Assembly (NCBI GenBank): GCA_050118555.1
Contig: JASFKQ010000255.1
Span: 1 to 5,259 of the forward strand
Source: CALKKN01 sp050118555
GTDB lineage: Bacteria; Pseudomonadota; Gammaproteobacteria; Xanthomonadales; SZUA-36
Direction of reading: 5' to 3'
Length of the DNA: 5,259 nucleotides
The notes under the pieces are model-generated. The model was not told the DNA's origin. It was given only the letters and a program-made list of their open reading frames with translations, and searched no databases. Positions 1 to 5,259 of the stretch are shown piece after piece. The position numbers and the translations under genes were made by a program. The first letter of the stretch is position 1. Each line of letters begins with the position of its first letter.

Positions 1-986
1 TTGATCTCGTAATCGGTCTCCGGCCCGCCATCGCAGTTCTGGCTGTTGCCCAGCGTCCCCACCACACGTGCGTTTGCGCCTTCGTTCGACTGCACGCCGA
101 AATCCACGTTCAGCCGCAGCATGCCATCTTCCGGGTCGAGTGCCGCCATCGGTTCAGCCCCGGCAGCACCCAATTTCACGTAGACGCTATCGCCCGGCGA
201 TCCCCCGATACCGGTGCAGCCGTGCGCCACGTTGCTGGCCAACTCGGCCTCCAGTTCCACCCGGTACAGCGTGTTCGGCTCCAGGCCCCGCACCGGCGCG
301 GTGACCAGCATGGCAAGGTCGTCCGAGCGGTTGTGCCCCGTGAGCCGCAGCCCGGCCAGGTCGGACAGGGGCACCGGCAGCAATTCCCGGCGGTAGTCGA
401 GCTCATAGTCGGCGCCCTCCCAGTCCTCGGGCAGGTCGGCGAACACGGCCCCGAAGTTCTGCATGCGGCGCTCGAAGCTGTAGTGCACCTGCATGCTGTA
501 CTGTTCCGCCTTGTTACAGCGCTGACCCTGGATCCACGTGAGTCGGTTCAGTTCGAGTTCGCCCGAGCCGAAATCGGGGTGCTCCGACTCCCAGCTGAGG
601 AGCGCGGTGTTGCAGCTTTCCACGTTCATCGTCGCGGTACCCCACGGCTCCCCGACGAGTGCGCCCTGCGCCCAGTCGGCCGGCGGGCGCCCGCCGCTGA
701 ACGCGCTGAGCTCCACAGTCAGGTCCTGCCCGCTTGCCCGTCCCTGGCCAAACAACCACAGGGGATCGCCCGACGAGTCGTAGGTGTACCACGCCAGCAC
801 CACGTGTCGCTCGTCGAGAACTTCGACCATCAGTCCATGGCCGGACTGCTCGGGGTTGTACCAGCTACCGCTGAGGTCGCCACGGATGCTGAACGGATTG
901 ACCGGTATGTGCTGCGCGAGAACCCATGAAGGCACGAGCAGAACAGAAAACAAAACGCTTATTAACAACAGCTTATGACCTTTCAT
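1..986 (-). CDS. Exported two-module protein of unknown function (3' end outside window)
   Basis: Reading from ATG at 986 towards base 1 gives 328 uninterrupted codons with no stop, so the C-terminus is missing. The start is supported by an AGGAGAGG ribosome binding site (993-1000) six bases upstream. Residues 1-24 form a signal peptide (KGHK basic start, Leu/Val/Ile-rich core, VLA|Q cleavage), with no lipobox Cys, so a soluble periplasmic or secreted protein is expected. Residues 39-150 are a Trp/Gly-rich module (GSWYNPEQSGHG 40-51, WYTYDSSGDPLWLFG 66-80) of a kind I recall from many Xanthomonadales-like exported proteins. Residues 165-328 form a second module with HNRSDDL (218-224), GLEPNTLYRVELEAELASN (234-252) and GIGGSPGDSVYVKLG (259-273); I recall this pattern as a recurrent unnamed domain in secreted bacterial proteins. 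Four cysteines (125, 157, 257, 318) could form disulfides. By comparison with remembered relatives only a few dozen residues are probably missing. Function is unknown; the fold is probably beta-rich (inference). Confidence 0.85.
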   Translation of the reverse strand, partial: MKGHKLLLISVLFSVLLVPSWVLAQHIPVNPFSIRGDLSGSWYNPEQSGHGLMVEVLDERHVVLAWYTYDSSGDPLWLFGQGRASGQDLTVELSAFSGGRPPADWAQGALVGEPWGTATMNVESCNTALLSWESEHPDFGSGELELNRLTWIQGQRCNKAEQYSMQVHYSFERRMQNFGAVFADLPEDWEGADYELDYRRELLPVPLSDLAGLRLTGHNRSDDLAMLVTAPVRGLEPNTLYRVELEAELASNVAHGCTGIGGSPGDSVYVKLGAAGAEPMAALDPEDGMLRLNVDFGVQSNEGANARVVGTLGNSQNCDGGPETDYEI

Positions 987-987
987 T

Positions 988-1012
988 GCGCGCCTCTCCT
1001 CTTCGGGCGCGC
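988..1012 (-). promoter_or_regulatory. GC-rich hairpin around the ribosome binding site
   Basis: On the minus strand GCGCGCC (1012-1006) pairs perfectly with GGCGCGC (994-988), leaving an 11-base loop that contains AGGAGA. It ends one base before the ATG at 986. In an mRNA long enough to include both arms, the start region would be partly structured, so it could modulate translation. As DNA it could also be an operator near the candidate promoter. The inverted repeat is seen directly; any regulatory role is inference. Confidence 0.4.
993..1000 (-). promoter_or_regulatory. Strong Shine-Dalgarno of the exported protein gene
   Basis: AGGAGAGG on the minus strand, six bases before ATG at 986. 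It fixes the start codon. The AGGAGA part lies in the loop of the GC-rich inverted repeat 988-1012 and the final GG in its start-proximal arm. Confidence 0.75.
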
Positions 1013-1013
1013 C

Positions 1014-1041
1014 ATCATACGCCCCCGGTCTGGCACTGCAA
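1014..1041 (-). promoter_or_regulatory. Candidate sigma70-type promoter for the exported protein gene
   Basis: On the minus strand a TATGAT -10 box (1019-1014, five of six consensus bases) is preceded, after 16 bases, by TTGCAG (1041-1036), which has only the TTG of the -35 consensus. Transcription would start near 1007, giving a leader of about 20 bases that still includes the ribosome binding site. The weak -35 keeps this a candidate; readthrough from rarA is the alternative source of transcript. Confidence 0.35.
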
Positions 1042-1117
1042 TGGGCCATTGGTCATAGACCGCCATGCGCCGCTCCACCGCCATGCTTCGGACGGCTCCA
1101 GCTTCCTGGCCAATCCT

Positions 1118-2428
1118 TCAATCGCCGGAGCGGGATCTCTGTCTCTGGCGCAGTCGGTCCCAGTACTCCAGCCGCTTGCGCACTTCGCGCTCGAAGCCGC
1201 GTTCGGCCGGGTCGTAGAAGCGCTGGCGGGGCATTTCATCCGGAAAGTAATCCTGTCCGGAAAATCCCTCGGCGGTGTCGTGGTCGTATTCGTAGCCCGC
1301 GCCATAACCTTGCTTCTTCATCAGCGAAGTGGGCGCATTCAGGATGTGTTTCGGCGGCATCAGCGAACCCGTCTCGCGGGCCGACCGGCTGGCGGCTCCG
1401 TAGGCCGCGTACGCCGCGTTGGACTTGGGCGCCGTCGCCAGGTAGATCAGCGCCTGGGCCAGCGCCAGTTCGCCCTCGGGACTGCCGAGCCGCTCGTAGG
1501 CCTCCCAGGCCGCGATGCACGTCGGTAGCGCCTGGGGGTCGGCCAGCCCGATGTCCTCGACCGCCATTCGCGTCATGCGCCGCGCGACGTACTCGGGGTG
1601 CTCGCCGCCGGCCAGCATGCGAGCGAACCAGTACAGCGCAGCGTCCGCGTCCGATCCGCGCACCGACTTGTGCAGGGCTGAGATCAGGTTGAAGTGCGCA
1701 TCGTCGCCCTTGTCGTACAGCGGCGCCCGCTGCTGAACGAGCCGCAGCATGGCATCGGTGTCCAGCAATTCATCCTGAGCCAGGACCTGTTCGGCCATCG
1801 ACAGCACATAGCGGCCATCGCCGTCGGCCATCGCCTTGAGAGTGGCGCGCGCCTGTTCGTCGACCGGCAGTTTCCGCCCGGCGTCCTCCTCGGCCCGCGC
1901 CAGCAGGGTCTCCAGGCTTTCATCGTCGAGGCGCTTGAGCACGAATACCTGCGCGCGGGACAGCAAGGCGGCGTTCAGTTCGAACGACGGGTTCTCGGTG
2001 GTCGCGCCGATCAGCACGATGGTGCCGTCTTCGACCACCGGCAGGAACGCATCCTGCTGCGACTTGTTGAAGCGGTGGATCTCGTCCACGAACAGCAGCG
2101 TGCCCTGGCCGTTGCGCTTGCGGACCTTCGCGGCCTCGAACACCTTGCGCAGGTCCTGCACACCCGAGAAGATCGCCGAAAGCTGCTCGAAGTGCAGCTC
2201 GGTGTGCGCGGAGAGAATACGGGCGAGGGTGGTCTTGCCGCAGCCCGGCGGGCCCCAGAGGATCATCGAGGCCAGACGCCCGCTGTCGGTCATCCTGCGG
2301 ATGGGGGCATCGGCGCCAACGAGATGATCCTGTCCCACGATCTCCTCGAGGTCCCGGGGACGCAGCCGGTCGGGCAGCGGCCGGTCGGCCGCCGCTTCTT
2401 CGCTTTCGATTTCAAACAGATCAGCCAT
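1118..2428 (-). CDS. rarA: Replication-associated recombination protein A (AAA+ ATPase RarA/MgsA)
   Basis: 436 residues, close to the 447 of E. coli RarA. This cytoplasmic AAA+ ATPase of the clamp-loader-like clade (RarA/Mgs1/WRNIP1) acts at stalled replication forks and binds SSB and DNA ends as a tetramer (family knowledge). Visible features: N-terminal PLPDRLRPRDLEEIVGQDHLVG (17-38), Walker A GPPGCGKT (59-66), Walker B LLFVDEIHRF (111-120, Asp115-Glu116), sensor 1 GATTENPSF (141-149), arginine finger in LLSRAQVF (Arg158), sensor 2 in DGDGRYVL (Arg206). The C-terminal tetramerisation domain contains RRMTRMAVEDIGLADPQAL (283-301) and PPKHILNAPTSLMKKQGYG (358-376). All catalytic residues are present. 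The frame stays open 46 codons upstream to an ATG at 2566, but conserved sequence begins at MADLFEIE, so ATG 2428 is chosen; no convincing Shine-Dalgarno precedes it. It is divergent from the methyltransferase and 131 bp upstream of the exported-protein gene. The lolA and serS neighbours common in gammaproteobacteria are not flanking it here. Confidence 0.96.
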   Translation of the reverse strand: MADLFEIESEEAAADRPLPDRLRPRDLEEIVGQDHLVGADAPIRRMTDSGRLASMILWGPPGCGKTTLARILSAHTELHFEQLSAIFSGVQDLRKVFEAAKVRKRNGQGTLLFVDEIHRFNKSQQDAFLPVVEDGTIVLIGATTENPSFELNAALLSRAQVFVLKRLDDESLETLLARAEEDAGRKLPVDEQARATLKAMADGDGRYVLSMAEQVLAQDELLDTDAMLRLVQQRAPLYDKGDDAHFNLISALHKSVRGSDADAALYWFARMLAGGEHPEYVARRMTRMAVEDIGLADPQALPTCIAAWEAYERLGSPEGELALAQALIYLATAPKSNAAYAAYGAASRSARETGSLMPPKHILNAPTSLMKKQGYGAGYEYDHDTAEGFSGQDYFPDEMPRQRFYDPAERGFEREVRKRLEYWDRLRQRQRSRSGD

Positions 2429-2469
2429 CCGCAGCAGCCGCGCGCCCCGATGATTCGGTTCCCCTAACT

Positions 2470-2531
2470 TAAAGCAGCCTGCGGCACTTTTGAAGTGCGC
2501 ACCCCGACCGGATTCGGGACAGGCTGGTTTA
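2470..2531. repeat. Nested inverted-repeat element (REP/MITE-like) between divergent genes
   Basis: Three stems can be drawn in 62 bases. The outer arms TAAAGCAGCCTG (2470-2481) and CAGGCTGGTTTA (2520-2531) are complementary at 11 of 12 positions (one G/G mismatch). Inside lie GCACTT-TTG-AAGTGC (2484-2498, perfect 6-bp stem) and CCCGA-CCGGAT-TCGGG (2503-2518, perfect 5-bp stem). Single-stranded, this would make a three-way, cloverleaf-like fold. Such compact palindromic units are typical of REP/BIME or small non-autonomous repeats, but only one copy is in the window, so repetitive status is not shown. The right arm overlaps the -10-like box of the methyltransferase. Confidence 0.55.
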
Positions 2532-2535
2532 TACT
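2530..2535 (+). promoter_or_regulatory. Candidate -10 box for the methyltransferase gene
   Basis: TATACT matches the sigma70 -10 consensus at five of six positions. No recognisable -35 hexamer exists 16-18 bases upstream, and no properly spaced TG extension is present. Transcription would begin near 2542, leaving an 80-base leader before ATG 2622. On the minus strand TTCAAA (2494-2489) and TAAGTT (2471-2466) are 17 bases apart but match too weakly to call a rarA promoter. The remaining bases of this 193-bp gap show nothing else recognisable. Confidence 0.3.
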
Positions 2536-2605
2536 TGCTGTACGCCACCTCGTCCCCGTTCCACAATCAGCCGTTGGTTGATCTTCAACGCCAGGCCAGA
2601 CTTCC

Positions 2606-2611
2606 GAGGAA
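2606..2611 (+). promoter_or_regulatory. Shine-Dalgarno deciding the methyltransferase start
   Basis: GAGGAA lies ten bases before ATG 2622. The frame is open further upstream to an ATG at 2490, but that ATG lies inside the nested inverted-repeat element and has no ribosome binding site, so 2622 is the better start. Confidence 0.6.
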
Positions 2612-2621
2612 GCTTTTATCC

Positions 2622-3362
2622 ATGAACATCGCCGAGCTCCGCAGCAGCGCGAAACGATTCTCCAGCGAACTGCAGAAGGTCAAAGATAAGAATCCACCGG
2701 ATGGCTTCACCTGGTACGGTTACGACATCCTTTCGAACCTGGTGCATCTCGACAACCTGCTGAACGGCGAAAGCCGAGACCTGTTCTCCCGGCTCGGCGA
2801 CATGCCGATCGCGGATGTCGGGGCCGCCGACGGAGACCTGTCTTACTTCCTCGAGAGCGTCGGCCTGACGTCGGACATCGTCGACTACGGGCCGACCAAC
2901 TGGAACGGCCTGCGCGCCGCGCGTCACCTGAAAGCCGTGCTGGGGTCGTCTGTGGCCATCCATGAGATGGACCTGGACGCCTATTTCGACATGCCGCGCC
3001 CGCGCTACGGTCTGATCCTGATGCTCGGCATCCTGTACCACCTGAAGAATCCGTTCTACGTGCTGGAGCGCTTCGCGCAGCACACGGACCTGCTTATCCT
3101 CAGCACCCGCATCGCGCGCTACGCCCTCGATGGGACGCCGCTGAAGGAGCTGCCGCTGGCCTACCTGCTCGCACCGGACGAGTGCAATAACGACGCGAGC
3201 AACTTCTGGATTTTCTCGGAAGCCGGTCTGAGGCGGATTCTCGACCGGTCGGGATGGGAGATCCTGGACTTCCACACGGCGGGCGATGGCAAGCGATCCA
3301 ACCCGGCCGACCCGGACCGGGACGAGCGGGCCTTTGTTCTGGCCCGGGCGAGAGGCGTTTAA
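2622..3362 (+). CDS. Class I SAM-dependent methyltransferase, CmoB/DUF1698-like
   Basis: 246 residues with no signal peptide or membrane segment, so cytoplasmic. Motif I is IADVGAADGDLSYF (63-76), fitting the DxGxxDGxxS form of SAM-binding loop in the Methyltransf_9/DUF1698 group. The acidic residue after strand 2 is probably Asp88 in IVDYG. HEMDLDA (114-120) fits the adenine-contacting loop. YGLILMLGILYHLKNPFYVLERF (129-151) is the diagnostic 'G.LYHL.NP...L' segment of these proteins. The N-terminal FTWYGYDILSNLVHLDNLL (29-47) resembles the lead-in seen in related stand-alone methyltransferases, and NFWIFSEAGLRRILDRSGWEIL (194-215) fits their C-terminal cap. It is shorter than CmoB (about 320 residues) and lacks CmoB's N-terminal region, so assignment to tRNA U34 modification is not justified. 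The substrate could be a small molecule, tRNA or a glycan. It is transcribed alone, divergent from rarA and convergent with the M16 gene. Confidence 0.88.
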   Translation: MNIAELRSSAKRFSSELQKVKDKNPPDGFTWYGYDILSNLVHLDNLLNGESRDLFSRLGDMPIADVGAADGDLSYFLESVGLTSDIVDYGPTNWNGLRAARHLKAVLGSSVAIHEMDLDAYFDMPRPRYGLILMLGILYHLKNPFYVLERFAQHTDLLILSTRIARYALDGTPLKELPLAYLLAPDECNNDASNFWIFSEAGLRRILDRSGWEILDFHTAGDGKRSNPADPDRDERAFVLARARGV

Positions 3363-3389
3363 ACTGCGGCCCTATCCAGGGCCGCAGTT
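3362..3389. terminator. Bidirectional terminator-like hairpin between convergent genes
   Basis: AACTGCGGCCCT (3362-3373) and AGGGCCGCAGTT (3378-3389) form a perfect 12-bp stem with a four-base loop. It starts on the last base of the methyltransferase stop codon and lies 28 bases beyond the stop of the M16 gene on the other strand. There is no long U-tract: the minus-strand transcript has UUUAAAC after the stem core and the plus-strand one only UUCAGAUU. Intrinsic termination is therefore likely but possibly inefficient. A weaker 5-bp repeat (GATTG 3392-3396, CAATC 3403-3407) follows. Confidence 0.7.
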
Positions 3390-3417
3390 CAGATTGAAGC
3401 AACAATCAGGGTAAACG

Positions 3418-5259
3418 CTACTCCACGACCTTGCCGTCGGCGTCCAGGATATGGACTTCGCCGAGGCCCAGATCGCGGACTTTCTCCTCGATCTCCTTGC
3501 GGTCACCCACGATCAGCCAGGTCAGGCGCCTGGGATGGATGACCTCTTCGGCCGCGGCCTGTACGCCTTCGAGATTGACCGATTCGTACTGTGACTTTAG
3601 CGTGCTGACGTAGTCGTCGGGCCGGCCGAAGCGATCGTTGCTGAGCAGTGCGCCGAGAACGGCGCTGGAGGTTTCGTACTGGCCGGGCAGGCTGTTGACG
3701 TTGTTGCGGACGCTCTTGTTGAGTTCGTCCCGGGTCGCCGGCTTGGTGGTCAGGTACTCGTTGAACTCCTTTTCCAGTTCCTCCATGGAGTCCGCGGTGT
3801 GGTCCGTCTGCACCGGCGCATAGGCGATCCAGGCCCGCTGGCCGCGCGCATCGGGAATGAATGTGCCGGCTCCATAAGCCCAGCCCTTGTCCTCGCGCAG
3901 GTTCATGTTCACCCGAGAGCTGAAGGAGCCGCCGATCACGTCGTTCATGGTCTGGATATCGATGTTGTTGTCGACGCCTGTCGGAGGCGCAATCTCCCCG
4001 GCCAGTATCATCGACTGCGGAGCGCCCGGCTTGTCGATGATGAACACGCGGCCGGAGGCCGGCAGGTCGACGTGGGCGAGGTTTTTCTGTGGCACGGCCT
4101 TGCGGTTGTCCTTCCACTTCCCGAAGGTCTTGTTCAGCAGCGGCAGGATCTCGTCCATCGTGGTCGAGCCGGTCACGAAGATGGTCGCATTGCCGGGCCG
4201 GATCCAGGTCTGGTGGAACTTCACCAGGTCGTCGCGTGTCAGCGAGGCGATGGAATCCTCGGTGCCGCTGCCCGTCAGCGGGATACCATAGGCATGGTCC
4301 GGGCCATAGATCAGCGGGGGCAGGGTGCGCAGCGCGACGGCAACCGGCTGGTTTTTCTCCTGTTGGATGTTGGCGATCCAGCGCGGGCGCATCCGCTCCA
4401 TCTCCTCGTCGCTGAACGCCGGATCCTTGACGATGTCGGCAAACAGGTCAATCGATGGCTCCAGCTTGTCGCTGAGGGCCGACAGCGTGGCAATGGACAT
4501 GTCGAGGTTGGAATTCGTCGAAATGTCGGCGCCCAGCGATTCGGCCTCGGCGGAAATTTCCAGCGCGCTGCGTGACTTCGTGCCTTCATCCATCATGGCC
4601 ATCGCAAACTTCGCGGTGCCGAGCTTGCCAAAGCTATCGGCGGCATAGCCGGCATCGAACTGAAGGGCGACATTGACCACCGGAACGGTGTGCCGCTCGG
4701 CCAATACGACCTGCAGGCCGTTGTCCAGTTCGGCACGCTGCACAGCGGGAAATTCAAGGTCCGGCATTTCACCGACGGGGGGCAAACCGGCGCTGCGGTC
4801 AACGGCGCTCACCACCGTCTTGTGGTCCCCGAAGGGCAGCACATCGAGTTGGTAGCGTCCCTTGCCCAGCCACTGGTCTGCAGCGGCGCGGATGTCGTCG
4901 GGCTTCGCGTCGTCGATCCAGCCCAGGCGGGTCAAATAGAATCCGGGATCACCGGCATACAGTTCACCCTGTGCCAGGGTAACGGCCTTGCCGCCGAAAC
5001 CGCCGATCTGCTCCAGGCCACGGACCGTACTCGCATTGATCTTGGTCTGCGCGCGTTCCAGTTCGTCCGCGGTGGGTCCCTCCTGGCGGAATTTTTCGAG
5101 TTCCTCGTTGATGATGGCGTTGACCTCGTCGACGGAGGCCCCGGGTTGCAGCGTCACGTCGACGCTGAACATGCTGGCCAACAGGTGGTTCTCCACCGAG
5201 ACGTCGACGTCCACCGCCAGCGGCTTGTTGTAGACCAGCGCCTGGTAGAGGCGCGAGTT
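3418..5259 (-). CDS. M16 family zinc-peptidase homologue, C-terminal portion (5' end outside window)
   Basis: 613 codons are visible, in frame from base 5259 to a TAG stop at 3420-3418. An internal GTG at 5214 is not the start, since coding continues to the edge (NSRLYQALVY...). The fragment starts at the end of one M16 repeat (SRLY..LV, residues 2-9, the usual 'SRL' segment of an inactive-type domain) and contains a whole second repeat: ELDNGLQVVLAERHTVPVVNVALQFDAGYA (177-206), then TWIRPGNATIFVTG (351-364), and SSRVNMNLREDKGWAYGAG (447-465) with the conserved Arg449 and Tyr462 that contact substrate. Where HxxEH should be, the sequence is TAKFAMAMMDEGT (215-227): Lys217, Met220 and Ala221 replace all three zinc-associated residues. 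This lobe is therefore non-catalytic, and the active site would be in the unseen N-terminal repeat. Tandem-M16 proteins of about 900-950 residues are usually exported zinc proteases (PqqL-like). The signal peptide cannot be seen. Substrate is unknown. Confidence 0.9.
   Translation of the reverse strand, partial: NSRLYQALVYNKPLAVDVDVSVENHLLASMFSVDVTLQPGASVDEVNAIINEELEKFRQEGPTADELERAQTKINASTVRGLEQIGGFGGKAVTLAQGELYAGDPGFYLTRLGWIDDAKPDDIRAAADQWLGKGRYQLDVLPFGDHKTVVSAVDRSAGLPPVGEMPDLEFPAVQRAELDNGLQVVLAERHTVPVVNVALQFDAGYAADSFGKLGTAKFAMAMMDEGTKSRSALEISAEAESLGADISTNSNLDMSIATLSALSDKLEPSIDLFADIVKDPAFSDEEMERMRPRWIANIQQEKNQPVAVALRTLPPLIYGPDHAYGIPLTGSGTEDSIASLTRDDLVKFHQTWIRPGNATIFVTGSTTMDEILPLLNKTFGKWKDNRKAVPQKNLAHVDLPASGRVFIIDKPGAPQSMILAGEIAPPTGVDNNIDIQTMNDVIGGSFSSRVNMNLREDKGWAYGAGTFIPDARGQRAWIAYAPVQTDHTADSMEELEKEFNEYLTTKPATRDELNKSVRNNVNSLPGQYETSSAVLGALLSNDRFGRPDDYVSTLKSQYESVNLEGVQAAAEEVIHPRRLTWLIVGDRKEIEEKVRDLGLGEVHILDADGKVVE

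Noticed and set aside
222..929. 235-codon open frame on the plus strand
   Set aside because: It is antisense to the exported protein gene, which has a signal peptide, a strong ribosome binding site and recognisable motifs. The long frame is a by-product of GC-rich codon usage.
1694..2467. 257-codon open frame on the plus strand opposite rarA
   Set aside because: It is an antisense shadow of the clearly conserved RarA AAA+ domain, with Arg/Gln/His-rich low-information sequence and no motif.
2461..2531. Possible integron attC site: CCCTAAC at 2462-2468 followed by an imperfect palindrome
   Set aside because: The other end lacks a GTTRRRY core complementary to it, the inner arms are complete hairpins rather than the paired L boxes of attC, and no gene cassette organisation or integrase is visible.
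2616..3275. 219-codon minus-strand open frame opposite the methyltransferase
   Set aside because: The plus-strand frame carries the SAM-binding motifs and the Shine-Dalgarno; the antisense frame shows no motif.
2622..3362. Naming the methyltransferase cmoB
   Set aside because: The protein is about 80 residues shorter than CmoB and lacks its N-terminal region, and no cmoA neighbour is present.
3799..4575. 258-codon open frame on the plus strand opposite the M16 gene
   Set aside because: It lies fully antisense to the conserved M16 repeat and shows no recognisable domain or convincing ribosome binding site.
3418..5214. Treating GTG at 5214 as the start of a 598-residue complete protein
   Set aside because: Coding sequence continues to the window edge with the conserved SRLY segment of the preceding M16 domain, so the gene is truncated by the window rather than starting there.

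Overview
The window is a GC-rich stretch of bacterial chromosome with protein-coding density typical of a gammaproteobacterium. A full-length RarA/MgsA-type AAA+ ATPase, a tandem M16 peptidase of the large periplasmic type, and a secreted protein with a Trp-rich 'SGHG...WYTYD..G.PLWL' module suggest the Xanthomonadales/Wenzhouxiangella-like or neighbouring marine gammaproteobacteria. This placement is inferred from protein style only; no rRNA or other phylogenetic marker is present.

Layout from left to right. Bases 1-986 (minus) hold the N-terminal 328 codons of an exported, uncharacterised two-module protein whose 3' end lies outside the window. Bases 987-1117 are a short gap with a candidate promoter, a GC-rich hairpin presenting the ribosome binding site, and a 10-bp direct repeat. 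Bases 1118-2428 (minus) are rarA, complete. Bases 2429-2621 separate divergent genes and contain a compact nested inverted-repeat element (2470-2531) whose right edge supplies a TATACT -10-like box. Bases 2622-3362 (plus) encode a complete class I SAM-dependent methyltransferase of the CmoB/DUF1698-like type. A perfect 12-bp stem (3362-3389) sits between convergent gene ends. Bases 3418-5259 (minus) are the C-terminal 613 residues of an M16 zinc-peptidase homologue, truncated at its N-terminus by the window edge.

The four genes do not form an obvious pathway. RarA is replication-fork maintenance, the methyltransferase has an unknown substrate, and the M16 protein and the first gene are predicted cell-envelope or exported proteins. 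Only rarA and the downstream exported gene could share a transcript (131-bp gap, same strand), and the gap carries its own candidate promoter. I see no mobile-element gene, CRISPR array, tRNA/rRNA, or clear new multi-gene system. The observations most worth following are the nested palindromic intergenic element and the conserved but unnamed module of the first protein.
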